A stretch of DNA of 64,000 nt from DATHBD01 sp035296325 (GCA_035296325.1 DATHBD010000005.1:1-64000), one strand, 5' to 3'; positions 51,811 to 60,748 are shown, numbered from the stretch's first letter. Numbers and translations: made by a program. Notes: a model not told the origin generated them from the letters alone.

Positions 51811-51858
51811 GATCTTGGAGAACTTGGCACCAATAGTGGTGTCCGAATCTCCAAGATC
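51811..51858. terminator. Hairpin between pknB and trpG (convergent)
   Basis: GATCTTGGAGA (51811-51821) pairs with TCTCCAAGATC (51848-51858), and an inner CACCA/TGGTG stem closes a 4-nt loop. It lies 18 bp from the trpG stop on the minus strand. The remaining gap 51573-51810 shows no gene. Confidence 0.75.
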
Positions 51859-51875
51859 GGTCGGTCCTGGTGGGG

Positions 51876-52523
51876 TCAGGCGGCGAAGGCGGCGATCCGG
51901 CGGGCCTCGACCTCGGCCACCAGTTCGGGCGCGCGCTCCAGCGCCTGAGGCAGCCCGCACGCCGCGAGCCAGTTCGCCAGCATCAGGTGGCCGCCCTGGG
52001 TCAGCACTGATTCGGGGTGGAACTGCACACCCTCGATCGGCAGGGTCCGGTGGCGCATCGACATCACCACGCCTGAGTCGGTCCGGCCGGTGACCTCGAT
52101 CTCGGGCGGCAGGGTGGACTCCACCACCGCGAGCGAGTGGTACCGGGTGGCGGTGAACGGGTCGGGGAGCCCGGCCAGTACCCCGGCGCCGGTGTGCCGC
52201 ACCGTCGAGGTCTTGCCGTGCAGCAGCTCCGGAGCGCGGGTCACCGTCGCGCCGAACGCCTCACCGAACGCCTGGTGGCCGAGGCAGACGCCGAACATGG
52301 GAATCTCGTCGGCGTACCGGCGGATCAGGTCCAGGCAGATGCCGGCACGGTCGGGCGTACCCGGGCCTGGGGAGAGCAGGACCCCGGCGGGCCGCAACGC
52401 GCTGACGTCACCAACTTCGATCTCGTCGTTGCGCCGCACCACGCACTCCACCCCGAGCTGGCCGAGGTACTGGACGAGGTTGTAGACAAATGAGTCGTAG
52501 TTGTCGATGACGAGGATGCTCAC
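51876..52523 (-). CDS. trpG: Glutamine amidotransferase (TrpG/PabA family)
   Basis: 215 residues from GTG 52523 with AGGTGAG upstream; the frame is open further but would run into the small membrane gene. Class I GATase motifs: ILVIDNYDSFVYNLVQYLGQLG, LLSPGPGTPDRAGICLDLI (oxyanion), nucleophile Cys in FGVCLGHQAFGEAFG, and the His-Glu pair in GVQFHPESVLTQGG. It provides ammonia for anthranilate or aminodeoxychorismate synthase. In actinobacteria this copy is regularly found beside pknB without its synthase partner, as here. Confidence 0.94.
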   Translation of the reverse strand: MSILVIDNYDSFVYNLVQYLGQLGVECVVRRNDEIEVGDVSALRPAGVLLSPGPGTPDRAGICLDLIRRYADEIPMFGVCLGHQAFGEAFGATVTRAPELLHGKTSTVRHTGAGVLAGLPDPFTATRYHSLAVVESTLPPEIEVTGRTDSGVVMSMRHRTLPIEGVQFHPESVLTQGGHLMLANWLAACGLPQALERAPELVAEVEARRIAAFAA

Positions 52524-52530
52524 TGGGCAC

Positions 52531-52884
52531 TCACCTGCTCGGCTGGGGCGATCTGGGCGACGTCGATCTGGGCTGCGGCGACCTGGGCTGCGATGATCTT
52601 GCGCGGAGCGAGGCGGCGGTCGCCGAGGCGCCCGGGTTCGATCCGCGTACACCAGGATCGCTGGCGCCTCCGGGTGCAGGGCCACCGGGGGGCGGTGTCG
52701 GCTCCACGGCTCCGGTGGATGTGCCGCTCTGGATGATCTGGCCGTCGGTGTTCGGCAGCAGCGGCTCCACCATCGCGAACACCTTGAACCACAGCACCGC
52801 CACGGCGGCCGCGATCAGGAGCGACGATCCGATGATCTTGCCGGGTAGTCCGAACGGCAGGTGCCGCCAGATCCACTCGTACAT
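52531..52884 (-). CDS. Small membrane protein in the sortase-trpG group
   Basis: 117 residues from ATG 52884, 4 nt after the sortase stop. It has an N-terminal Trp-rich start (MYEWIWRHLPFGLPGK), one membrane span (IIGSSLLIAAAVAVLWFKVFAMVEPLL), then an external stretch (NTDGQIIQSGTSTGAVEPTPPPGG) and a tail of imperfect SPQPRS repeats, rich in Arg, Ser and Pro. Short proteins of this kind recur between the sortase and trpG in related genomes. It may assist the sortase or the division machinery, but no function is known. Confidence 0.75.
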   Translation of the reverse strand: MYEWIWRHLPFGLPGKIIGSSLLIAAAVAVLWFKVFAMVEPLLPNTDGQIIQSGTSTGAVEPTPPPGGPAPGGASDPGVRGSNPGASATAASLRARSSQPRSPQPRSTSPRSPQPSR

Positions 52885-52888
52885 CGGG

Positions 52889-54298
52889 TCAGCCGCCCAT
52901 CTCGGCGGGGCGCCCGGCGGAGTGCGGCTGCGAGCGGGTGAGCTTGCCGTGCACGATCAGCCGTTGGTAGTTGTTGTACTTCGGATTGCACGTGGTCAGC
53001 GTCAGCATCGCCTCGGTGGGCGCCACGCCGGGCCGGTTCGGCACCGGGGCCACCACCTCGACCGCGTTCGGCAGCACGATCGTTGTCTCGGTGGCTGAGT
53101 ACACGTACCAGGTTTCGCTGGTCTCCACGATCATCGGGTCGCCCGGGCGGATCCGGTCCAGATCCCAGAAGATCGCCGGCAGCCGGTGCCCGGCCACCGA
53201 GAAGTTGCCCGGCTGCCCGGGCATGGCGGTCTCCGGGTAGTGCCCGGGCGCGAGCTTGATGTCCTTGGGTGCGACTCCCTGGACCACGACCCAGTTCTTC
53301 TTCATCCGCGGGATGTAGAGCTTGGCGATCGCCGCGCCGGCAGCCGGGGGTGGCGGCGGGGGAGCCGGTGCCGCGCTGGTACCGGCGCTGACGGCCGGAT
53401 CCGGCGGCGCGGGTGCCTGGTCCCAGTCCTGGGCCAGCGACCGGGCGAGATCGTCCTGGTGCGCGTCGACGACGGCACCCTTGCCCCACACCTCGTACGC
53501 GGCGAACAGCAGCACGATCAGGCCGAACGTGATGAGGGTTTCCCCGACAGCGCGGCTGAACGTGCGGAACATGCTGCCGATGGTAGGCCGGGTGTGGTGG
53601 GCGTACACGCTCTTGTAGCCATCTTCGGTGCGAATAGGGCGAAGCGGAATTACCTGGACGCCCCCGGGCTTCGGCCCGGACCCGCTGTGCGCAGCCTCGT
53701 CGCTCGTGCCGCCACTGCCGCCGGCGCCGCCGTGCCGGGGGTCATCCCGGCTGCTGTGGCGGCGGTCCGGCCCGGTGATGAGCCCGCGGTCCGGCTCGGC
53801 GTCCATGCTGAGCGCGTCGTCCGCGGCGGGCACGGCGCGGAGGACGGCCGTTTCATCTGCCGCGACCAGGTGCGGGCGGGCCGCGGCGAAGACCTGCGTC
53901 TCCTCCGCCGGGCGTGCGGCCTCGACGGCGGGTGGGCCCGCTGTGGCGGGCAGGGCCGGTACCTGGGTCTCGGCGGACGTTGCCGGCTCGGTGGAGGTCG
54001 CCGGGCGACCGAACCAGTCGATCCGCGGCCATGCCGGGTCTGACCGGTGCTGCGACGTCTCCGGCGGCGTCGCCCGCGGAGCCGGATGCGGAGGCGACGT
54101 GGAGGTGGGCGGAGCGGGGGTGGGCGGAGCGGGGGTGGGCGGAGCGGCGCTGGGCGGCGCCGGGGTGGGCGGTGGAGCCGGGGGTGTGGCGCGCCCGTTC
54201 GACTCGGGTTCCGGGTCGATGTAGCGGGGCAGGTGGGTCGTCGCCACCAGGTCCTGGTGACTCGCCCGGTATCGCCCGTCGGGATCGCTTTCTGGCAC
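52889..54298 (-). CDS. srtE: Class E sortase
   Basis: 469 residues from GTG 54298. The long cytoplasmic N-terminal region (~245 residues) is Pro/Ala-rich, with tandem PPTPAP units and acidic segments. A membrane span follows near residues 250-272 (TLITFGLIVLLFAAYEVW), then a Pro-rich linker and the sortase domain. The catalytic triad is His371 (SVAGHRLPA), Cys437 (TLTTCNPKYNN) and Arg446 (YQRLIVHG), with the class E Tyr (Y441) nearby. Class E enzymes anchor LAXTG proteins to peptidoglycan in high-GC Gram-positives. No LAXTG substrate is encoded in this window, so it is probably a housekeeping sortase acting on distant gene products. Confidence 0.94.
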   Translation of the reverse strand: MPESDPDGRYRASHQDLVATTHLPRYIDPEPESNGRATPPAPPPTPAPPSAAPPTPAPPTPAPPTSTSPPHPAPRATPPETSQHRSDPAWPRIDWFGRPATSTEPATSAETQVPALPATAGPPAVEAARPAEETQVFAAARPHLVAADETAVLRAVPAADDALSMDAEPDRGLITGPDRRHSSRDDPRHGGAGGSGGTSDEAAHSGSGPKPGGVQVIPLRPIRTEDGYKSVYAHHTRPTIGSMFRTFSRAVGETLITFGLIVLLFAAYEVWGKGAVVDAHQDDLARSLAQDWDQAPAPPDPAVSAGTSAAPAPPPPPPAAGAAIAKLYIPRMKKNWVVVQGVAPKDIKLAPGHYPETAMPGQPGNFSVAGHRLPAIFWDLDRIRPGDPMIVETSETWYVYSATETTIVLPNAVEVVAPVPNRPGVAPTEAMLTLTTCNPKYNNYQRLIVHGKLTRSQPHSAGRPAEMGG

Positions 54299-54304
54299 GA
54301 CTGC

Positions 54305-55114
54305 CTACCGGGCCGCGCGCGCCGAGCGCAGGGCGGTCGATCCGTCGTACGCGGGCACAGTGACCTCCGACTCCACCTTCATCTGATATTCCAGCCCGAA
54401 GTCAACGGTGGCCCGGCGGAACAGGCGAACGCCCGCCGAGTCGTCCAGTGCCCGCTGCATCCGCCCCGGATCACCGATGGCGGTCACCTCGAACGGCGGG
54501 GAGAACACCCGGCCGTCCAGCAGCAGAGTGTTTCCTACGCAGCGTACCGCGGTTGTGGAGATCACCCGTACTTTCATGATCATGATCGCCTCGGCCCCGC
54601 CGGCCCGAAGCGCGTTCACCACCGCCTGGACATCCTGCTGGTGGACGACGAGATCGTCCGGGCGGGCACCGGCCGGCCGGGTGCCGTCGGCTCGGCGGGG
54701 CGCGTCGTCCAACCGTACCGTCACACCCGGGCCACGCAGCCTGGTCAGGCCCGCGGCCAGCAGATGATCGGCGGCCCGTGATTGTTGGGCGGCGACCCGC
54801 TCATCCGACCCGGCCTGCCCCTGGGTGTCGCTCTCGATCGCACGCCGGAGCTGCGCGGCGGAGCGCTCCGCCGCCGCGAGGTCGCGGTTGCGCTGGGCGA
54901 TGAGACCGTTCAACTCGGGGCGGCGGTCCTCACGCAGGTCGGTGCCGGCCGACGTGGTGGCACTCGTGGTGAAGAGGACACCGGCGAGCAGCGCGACCAG
55001 CGGCACCAGCAGTGCCCATCCCCGCCCGTGCCCGCCCCCGCCGTGCGGCAGCAGAATCGCCGAAGCCCGGTACAGGGCACGGGTCCACGAGGATCCGCCG
55101 GACGTGTACTCCAC
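54305..55114 (-). CDS. DUF881 family membrane protein
   Basis: 269 residues from GTG 55114, 6 nt before the sortase gene. One membrane span (GWALLVPLVALLAGVLFTTSATTS) is followed by a coiled-coil segment (LNGLIAQRNRDLAAAERSAAQLRRAIE) and the DUF881 domain: GLTRLRGPGVTVRLDDAPR, DDLVVHQQDVQAVVNALRAGGAEAIMIMKVRVISTTAVRCVGNTLLLDGRVFSPPFEVTAIGDP. DUF881 proteins are regular neighbours of crgA and sortase genes and are thought to belong to the division/wall machinery; biochemical function unknown. Confidence 0.92.
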   Translation of the reverse strand: MEYTSGGSSWTRALYRASAILLPHGGGGHGRGWALLVPLVALLAGVLFTTSATTSAGTDLREDRRPELNGLIAQRNRDLAAAERSAAQLRRAIESDTQGQAGSDERVAAQQSRAADHLLAAGLTRLRGPGVTVRLDDAPRRADGTRPAGARPDDLVVHQQDVQAVVNALRAGGAEAIMIMKVRVISTTAVRCVGNTLLLDGRVFSPPFEVTAIGDPGRMQRALDDSAGVRLFRRATVDFGLEYQMKVESEVTVPAYDGSTALRSARAAR

Positions 55115-55258
55115 CAGCCGCCCCTCTCCGCTGCGAGCCGTCGGCGTCCCTCGCCGGTCGAAACCGGACGTCCGGGCGGGAGCCGTACGTGGCTGGGGAA
55201 CATTATCCCGGCTCGCGTTGGTACTGTTTGCCCGACGACCCCCTTCAGGAGACCAACC

Positions 55259-55543
55259 GTGCCCAAGTCATCCGTACGCAAGAAAAAGGTCTACACGCCG
55301 CCGGCTGAGCTCCGTCCGCAGGAGTCCACAGCCGCCAGCCGCAAGCCGAGCCCGGTGTGGCTGCCCGTGCTCGCGGTGACGCTGATCGTGTTGGGCATCG
55401 CCTACCTGGTCATCTACTACCTGACCTCGGGCTTCGCCGATGTCGAGTTCCTCGATCCGCTGGAGAAGCTCCGGTTCTGGAACCTTGCCATCGGATTCGG
55501 CGGCTTGGTCGCCTCCCTCGCGGTGCTCTCCAGGTGGCGTTGA
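55259..55543 (+). CDS. crgA: CrgA: cell division protein
   Basis: 94 residues from GTG 55259 with AGGAG 8 nt upstream. It begins PKSSVRKKKVYTPPAELRPQ and has two membrane spans: PVWLPVLAVTLIVLGIAYLVIYYLTSG and LRFWNLAIGFGGLVASLAVLSRWR. That is the complete CrgA form. It recruits or restrains FtsZ, FtsI and CwsA at the septum and coordinates sporulation-linked division in streptomycetes. It diverges from DUF881 and lies within the conserved near-origin block. Confidence 0.95.
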   Translation: MPKSSVRKKKVYTPPAELRPQESTAASRKPSPVWLPVLAVTLIVLGIAYLVIYYLTSGFADVEFLDPLEKLRFWNLAIGFGGLVASLAVLSRWR

Positions 55544-55659
55544 TCCGGTCCGGTTCCGCGACGCCCGTGTGGCGTTGAGGCCGGTCCGCCCCCCGCTGGA
55601 CCGACGCGCTCCATTGTGCGCCGGGCAACAAACACCGCGGGCCCCAGGCGCGTCGCCGG

Positions 55660-55708
55660 ACGTTACCGGCGGGTAACGTTGACCGTGGATCTCACGCGTC
55701 GGTAGCGC
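55660..55708 (+). promoter_or_regulatory. Promoter with perfect 20-bp palindrome before the EtfD-like gene
   Basis: ACGTTACCGGCGGGTAACGT (55660-55679) is an 8-bp perfect inverted repeat around GGCG. It abuts TTGACC (55679-55684) and TAGCGC (55703-55708), 18 nt apart, with the ATG at 55726. An operator over the -35 implies repression, probably by a TetR/FadR-type lipid-metabolism regulator not encoded nearby. Confidence 0.65.
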
Positions 55709-55725
55709 ATCGGGGAGGCACAGGC

Positions 55726-57846
55726 ATGGGTCCGGTCCAAATCGTGGCGACGGTGGTGGCGGCCGTCGCTACGGCGGTCGCGCTGCTGCTCGTCGTCCGG
55801 GCGGTACGCCGGATCGTGGCGGTCATCCGGCTGGGCCAGCCGGACCCGGAGCGCTTCGACCGCAGGTGGCAGCGCACCATGACGATGCTGCGCGAGACGC
55901 TCGGCCATACCCGCATGTTGAAGTGGGCCGTCGTCGGCGCCGCGCACTGGTTCGTGATGGTGGCGTTCGGTGCGCTCTTCCTCACCCTCATCGAGGCGTA
56001 CGGCGAGGTCGTCAACCCGCACTTCGAATGGCCGGTCTTCGGGCACTGGGGCCTCTACGGCCTCGCGATGGAGTCGATCGCCGCGCTGGGCGGGCTCGGC
56101 ATCGCGGTGCTGATCACGATCCGCCTGCTCAACCGCCCGGGGCGGGCCCTGCGCAAGGGCCGGCTCTCCCGCTTCACCGGCTCGACGAACTGGCAGGGGT
56201 ACTTCGTCGAGTGGACCATCGTCGCGATCATCGTGTGTGTCTTCGCCATCCGGGGCTTCAAGGACGCCGCGGGCGAGCTGGCGTTCCCGGTCTGGGCCGC
56301 GCCCATCTCGCACGGGGTGGGGGCGCTCCTCGGTGGGCTGAGCCGGGACGCCGCACTGACCGGCGTGACGCTCGCCGCCCTGGTCAAGATCTTGATCAGC
56401 ATGATGTGGTTCGCGGTGATCGCCAGAAACCTGACCATGGGCGTGGCGTGGCACCGGTTCGCCGCCTTCCCCAACATCTTCTTCAAGCGCTCCGCCTCGC
56501 CCGCGCCGTCGCTGGGTGCGCTGGCGCCGATGAAGAGCAACGGCAAGCCGCTGGACTTCGAGGAGGCCGACCCCGAGAAGGACCAGTTCGGGGTGGCCAC
56601 GGTGGAGCAGTTCACCTGGAAGGGCCTGCTCGACTTCAGCACCTGCACCGAGTGCGGGCGGTGCCAGTCCCAGTGCCCGGCGTGGAACACCGGCAAGCCG
56701 CTCTCCCCGAAGCTGCTCATCCTGAGTCTGCGCGATCACGCGTATGCCAAGGCGCCCTACCTGTTGGGCGGCGACACCGCGTCGGCTGAGGCCAGGGCGG
56801 AGGCGGAACGTCCGCTGGTCGGCGGCGCCGCCGAGATGGGCGTGATCGACCCGGACGTGCTGTGGTCCTGCACCACCTGCGGCGCGTGCGTCGAGCAGTG
56901 CCCGGTCGATATCGAGCATGTGGACCACATCGTCGACATGCGCCGCTACCAGGTGCTGATCGAGTCGAACTTCCCCAGCGAGGCCGGCGTCATGCTGCGC
57001 AACCTGGAGAACAAGGGCAACCCGTGGGGGGCGCCGCAGTCCACCCGTGAGGACTGGACCAAGGGTCTGGACTTCGCCGTACCGCGGGTCGCCGACGGCG
57101 GCGACTTCGAGTACCTGTTCTGGGTGGGCTGCGCCGGTGCGTTCGAGGACCGGGCGAAGAAGACGACGCGGGCGGTGGCGACGCTGCTGCACGAGGCCGG
57201 CGTCAGTTTCGCGATCCTGGGCGACGGGGAGACCTGCACCGGTGACCCGGCGCGCCGGATCGGCAACGAGTTCCTGTTCCAGATGCTGGCGGCGCAGAAC
57301 GTGGAGACGCTCAACGACGCCGGCGTCAAGAAGATCGTGGCGACCTGCCCGCACTGCTTCAACACCCTGGCCAACGAGTACGGCCAGCTCGGCGGCTCGT
57401 ACGAGGTGATCCACCACACCCAGCTGCTGGCCCAGCTCGTGTCCACCGGCAAGCTCACGCCGGTCCAACCGATCGACGGCACGGTGACCTACCACGACCC
57501 GTGCTACCTGGGCCGGCACAACCGGGTCTTCGCCCCGCCCCGCGAGGTGCTCGACGCCGCCAGCCGCGAGGTGACGGAGATGCCGCGCAACTCCGAGCGC
57601 TCGTTCTGCTGCGGTGCCGGCGGCGCGCGGATGTGGATGGAGGAGCGGATCGGCAAGCGGATCAACGTCGACCGCGCGGAGGAGGCGATCGCCACCGGCG
57701 CCCAGACGGTCGCCGTGAGCTGCCCGTTCTGCCTCACCATGCTGGGCGACGGTGTCACCGGAAAGAAGGCCACCGGCGAGGCGGCGGAGGCGGTCGAGGT
57801 GGTCGACGTGGCGACGGTACTGCTGCGGTCGGTCTCCCGTACCTAG
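55726..57846 (+). CDS. etfD: EtfD-like membrane Fe-S oxidoreductase (ETF:menaquinone type)
   Basis: 706 residues from ATG 55726 with GGGGAGG upstream. The first ~270 residues hold five to six membrane spans with a b-type heme-like NarI pattern (MLKWAVVGAAHWFVMVAFGALFLTLIEAYG; His residues in spans). Two 4Fe-4S sites follow: CTECGRCQSQCPAWN and CTTCGACVEQCPV. Two CCG domains (CF_ x31-39 CCG type) come last: CPHCFNTLANEYG, YHDPCYLGRHN and SFCCGAGGARMWMEE. The mycobacterial homologue (Rv0338c/EtfD) passes electrons from acyl-CoA dehydrogenases via ETF to menaquinone. It is not adjacent to etfAB here; it may serve the acyl-CoA dehydrogenase at 29178. Confidence 0.9.
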   Translation: MGPVQIVATVVAAVATAVALLLVVRAVRRIVAVIRLGQPDPERFDRRWQRTMTMLRETLGHTRMLKWAVVGAAHWFVMVAFGALFLTLIEAYGEVVNPHFEWPVFGHWGLYGLAMESIAALGGLGIAVLITIRLLNRPGRALRKGRLSRFTGSTNWQGYFVEWTIVAIIVCVFAIRGFKDAAGELAFPVWAAPISHGVGALLGGLSRDAALTGVTLAALVKILISMMWFAVIARNLTMGVAWHRFAAFPNIFFKRSASPAPSLGALAPMKSNGKPLDFEEADPEKDQFGVATVEQFTWKGLLDFSTCTECGRCQSQCPAWNTGKPLSPKLLILSLRDHAYAKAPYLLGGDTASAEARAEAERPLVGGAAEMGVIDPDVLWSCTTCGACVEQCPVDIEHVDHIVDMRRYQVLIESNFPSEAGVMLRNLENKGNPWGAPQSTREDWTKGLDFAVPRVADGGDFEYLFWVGCAGAFEDRAKKTTRAVATLLHEAGVSFAILGDGETCTGDPARRIGNEFLFQMLAAQNVETLNDAGVKKIVATCPHCFNTLANEYGQLGGSYEVIHHTQLLAQLVSTGKLTPVQPIDGTVTYHDPCYLGRHNRVFAPPREVLDAASREVTEMPRNSERSFCCGAGGARMWMEERIGKRINVDRAEEAIATGAQTVAVSCPFCLTMLGDGVTGKKATGEAAEAVEVVDVATVLLRSVSRT

Positions 57847-57856
57847 CCGCGCCACC

Positions 57857-58087
57857 TCACCGGCCACCCCGCCACGCCATGACGAACATCACGGCGAACA
57901 CCGCGGTGATCACGAGCGTCGCGCGGATCGCCTGCCCGGTCTCCCGCCAGGCGGTCTTGCGTAGGCCACCGACGAGCGTCCGGGTCTTGGTGTGGTCGAC
58001 GTGGGCGCGTCGTGCCCGCTCCATTGAGCGCCCCATTACCCACCCGAGCATCAGTACCAGGACGGCCCCGGTCATCACAGCGCTCAT
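57857..58087 (-). CDS. Small two-span membrane protein
   Basis: 76 residues from ATG 58087 (AGGGG at 7 nt), or 81 from GTG 58102. Spans: VMTGAVLVLMLGWVMG and AIRATLVITAVFAVMFVMAW, separated by a basic loop (RSMERARRAHVDHTKTRTLVGGLRKTAWRE). It converges on the EtfD gene with 10 bp between. The function is not known. An 8-bp inverted repeat CCGATCAG/CTGATCGG (58154-58175) lies in the upstream gap that separates it from the transporter gene. Confidence 0.6.
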   Translation of the reverse strand: MSAVMTGAVLVLMLGWVMGRSMERARRAHVDHTKTRTLVGGLRKTAWRETGQAIRATLVITAVFAVMFVMAWRGGR

Positions 58088-58323
58088 CACGGCCCCTATC
58101 ACCTGCGGTAGCTACAAACCCAGCATTCACCCGCACAAGTGACAAAACAATATCCGATCAGCCGGCCCTGATCGGGCCATATCCCGGCATCGGCCTCCTC
58201 CCCGGGCCGCTCAAGATCGTCGTCGCCGGAGGTCTCCCGCTTCACGCCCGGCGCGGGCAGCGGCGCCTTCCGGCTCGACCGAGGGCGGGAGCAGGGGCGG
58301 CACCGGGCGGTGGTCGGAGCGGC

Positions 58324-59694
58324 ATGAAAGAATTGTGGCGAGGTGAATCGACCATCGACGCGGGTTTGTTAGTCACGCTGCTGCCACTGCTGGCGTTCCT
58401 GCTCCTGACAGCAGCCAACGCTGGCTTCGTCGCGGCCGAGTTTTCCCTGGTCACGGTGGACCGGGCGGAGATCGAGCGGCAGGCCGCCGCCGGAGATCCG
58501 GTCGCCGCCACGGTCCGTCGGGCGCTGCGCGAGCTCTCCTTCCAGCTCTCCGGAGCCCAGCTCGGCATCACCCTGACCGCCCTGCTCACCGGGTATCTTG
58601 CCGAGCCGGCCCTGGCCCGGCTCCTGGCACCGGCGCTGCGCCCGATCGCCGGGTCCGCCACCGCCGGCGCATCGCACGTGGCGGCGCTGGTCGTCGCCAC
58701 GATCTTCTCGATGCTCTTCGGCGAGCTGGTGCCGAAGAACGCCGCGCTGGCGAAGCCGATGCCCGTCGCCCGGGCCACCGCCGGGCCGCAGCGCCGGTTC
58801 TCCACGATGTTCAAGTGGCTGATCAGTGCGCTCAACGGCTCGGCCAACTGGATCGTCCGCCGCTTCGGCATCGAGCCCCAGGAAGAGCTGGCCAGCGCGC
58901 GCTCGCCCGAGGAGCTGGGCCTGCTGGCAGCGATCTCGGCGCAGGCCGGAGCACTGCCGCGGGACACCGCCGTACTGCTGCAGCGCACCATCCGGTTCGG
59001 CGACAAGCGGGCCGCCGAGGCGATGACGCCGCGGGTCGACGTGGTGGCCCTGCGAGCCGACATGATGATCAGCGAGATGCTGGACACGGCACGGGAGACC
59101 GGCCACAGCCGGTTCCCGGTGTACCAGGAGACCCTGGACTCGGTCACCGGCGTGATCGCGGTGACCGACGCGCTCGGCGTACCCCCGGTGCGACGCGGCG
59201 TCACGATGGTCGCCGCGGTGGCCCGCGAGCCGGTGTACGTCCCGGAGAGCCTCGACCTGGACGGAGTGCTCGCGACGCTGCGGGAGTACCGAGCCGACCT
59301 CGCTATCGTCGTCGATGAGTACGGCGGCACCGACGGGGTGGTGAGCATCGAGGACCTGGTCGAGGAGCTGGTCGGTGAGATCGCCGACGAGCACGACGTC
59401 GACGAGCCGGCCGACGCCTCCCTCAGCGTGCCGGACCTCACCGCGCCCGGCGCCGAGCGCACCACGCTCGTCGAGGGGGTTCTGCGCTCCGATGAGCTGG
59501 CCGAGCAGACCGGCTTCCGCATGCCGGAGGGCCCCTACGAGACGCTTGCGGGTTTCCTGATGGCCCGACTGGGACACATCCCGGTGGTGGCCGAAACGTT
59601 GATCGAGGACGGTTGGGAGTTCACCATCGTGGAGGTCGACCGGCACCGGATCGAGCAGGTCCGCGTCGTCCGCCCGGAGGCGTTCAATGACTGA
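58324..59694 (+). CDS. CNNM/CorC (HlyC) family divalent-cation transporter, first of pair
   Basis: 456 residues from ATG 58324; the open frame upstream is rejected because it crosses the divergent promoter region. Order: CNNM/DUF21 membrane domain (~15-195: LLAFLLLTAANAGFVAAEFSLVTVDRAEIE, LSFQLSGAQLGITLTALLTGYLAEPALA, FSMLFGELVPKNAALAKP), a CBS pair (~225-340: RAAEAMTPRVDVVALRADMMISEMLDTARETGHSRFPVYQE), and a CorC_HlyC domain (YRADLAIVVDEYGGTDGVVSIEDLVEELVGEIADEHD). Family members move Mg2+ or other divalent ions. Residue 16 is encoded by TTA (58369-58371), rare here. It overlaps the second gene by 8 bp. Confidence 0.93.
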   Translation: MKELWRGESTIDAGLLVTLLPLLAFLLLTAANAGFVAAEFSLVTVDRAEIERQAAAGDPVAATVRRALRELSFQLSGAQLGITLTALLTGYLAEPALARLLAPALRPIAGSATAGASHVAALVVATIFSMLFGELVPKNAALAKPMPVARATAGPQRRFSTMFKWLISALNGSANWIVRRFGIEPQEELASARSPEELGLLAAISAQAGALPRDTAVLLQRTIRFGDKRAAEAMTPRVDVVALRADMMISEMLDTARETGHSRFPVYQETLDSVTGVIAVTDALGVPPVRRGVTMVAAVAREPVYVPESLDLDGVLATLREYRADLAIVVDEYGGTDGVVSIEDLVEELVGEIADEHDVDEPADASLSVPDLTAPGAERTTLVEGVLRSDELAEQTGFRMPEGPYETLAGFLMARLGHIPVVAETLIEDGWEFTIVEVDRHRIEQVRVVRPEAFND

Positions 59695-60730
59695 ACTCAT
59701 CATCACCGTCGTCCTGCTGACCGGGAACGCGTTCTTCGTGGGCGCCGAGTTCGCGCTGATCGCCGCGCGGCGTACCGTCATTGAACCGCTCGCCCAGACC
59801 GGCTCCCGGCGGGCGCGCTCCGCGCTGCGGGCGATGAACGAGATCCCGCTGATGATCGCCGGAGCGCAACTCGGCATCACGATCTGCTCGCTCGGTCTCG
59901 GCGCCATCGCGGAGCCGGCCCTGGCGCACCTGATCGAGGCGCCGTTCCACGCCATCGGCGTGCCGGACGCTGCCCTGCACCCGCTGGCCTTCGTCCTCGC
60001 GCTCGGTGTGGTGGTCTTCGCGCACACCGTGCTCGGTGAGATGGTGCCGAAGAATCTGACGCTGGCCGGCCCGGAGCGCGCGGTGCTCTGGCTCGGTCCG
60101 TTGATGCTGATGTTCTGCCTCGGGCTCAAGCCCCTGCTGCGGACGCTGCAGTGGGCCTCGCGGGTGATCCTCGGACTGTGGAACATCCAGGCGACCGATG
60201 CGGTGAAGACCGTGTTCACCGCCGAGGAACTGGCCGGTCTGGTGTCGCAGGCGCGCACCGAGGGCATGCTCGACCCGGAGCAGCACGCCCGGATCACCGG
60301 TGCGCTGGCGCTGAGCCAACGCACCGCCAACGACGCCCTGCAGCCGTGGGCCACGGTGACGACGGTCGCGGAGGACGTGTCGGCCGCGTCGCTGGAGGTC
60401 CTGGCCACCCGGACCGGTCGGTCGCGCTTCCCGGTCGTGGAGCGGACATCGCGGCGGGTGCTCGGCTTCGTGCACGTCAAGGACGTGCTCGGCTACGCCG
60501 GGCCGCAGCGACGCAAGCCGATTCCGGCCGAGCTGATCCGGCCGCTGCCGGTGGTCCCGCCGGAGCGGACGCTCGCCGAGCTTCTGCTCCGCATGCGCCG
60601 GGAACGGCGACACATGGTGCTGGTCAGCGACGGCGTACGGCCCCTCGGAGTAGTCACGCTCGACGATGTACTGACCGCCATCGTGGGCAAAGGCTCGAGC
60701 ACGGAGCGTAAGCGGCTCGCTGCCGTGTGA
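59687..60730 (+). CDS. CNNM/CorC family transporter, second of pair
   Basis: 347 residues from ATG 59687 inside the end of the first gene. CNNM domain: VVLLTGNAFFVGAEFALIAARRTVIEPLAQTGS, EIPLMIAGAQLGITICSLGLGAIAEPALAHLI, VLGEMVPKNLTLAGPERAVLWLGPLML. The CBS pair follows (WATVTTVAEDVSAASLEVLATRTGRSRFPVVER...HMVLVSDGVRPLGVVTLDDVLTAIVG). It lacks the C-terminal CorC_HlyC domain of its partner. Tandem long/short pairs are common in actinobacteria and probably form a heterodimeric transporter. Confidence 0.92.
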   Translation: MTELIITVVLLTGNAFFVGAEFALIAARRTVIEPLAQTGSRRARSALRAMNEIPLMIAGAQLGITICSLGLGAIAEPALAHLIEAPFHAIGVPDAALHPLAFVLALGVVVFAHTVLGEMVPKNLTLAGPERAVLWLGPLMLMFCLGLKPLLRTLQWASRVILGLWNIQATDAVKTVFTAEELAGLVSQARTEGMLDPEQHARITGALALSQRTANDALQPWATVTTVAEDVSAASLEVLATRTGRSRFPVVERTSRRVLGFVHVKDVLGYAGPQRRKPIPAELIRPLPVVPPERTLAELLLRMRRERRHMVLVSDGVRPLGVVTLDDVLTAIVGKGSSTERKRLAAV

Positions 60731-60748
60731 AGTACCGTTCCGGTCGCC

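Noticed and set aside
55663..57867. 734-residue minus-strand frame
   Set aside because: Antisense of the EtfD-like gene, whose Fe-S motifs are unmistakable.
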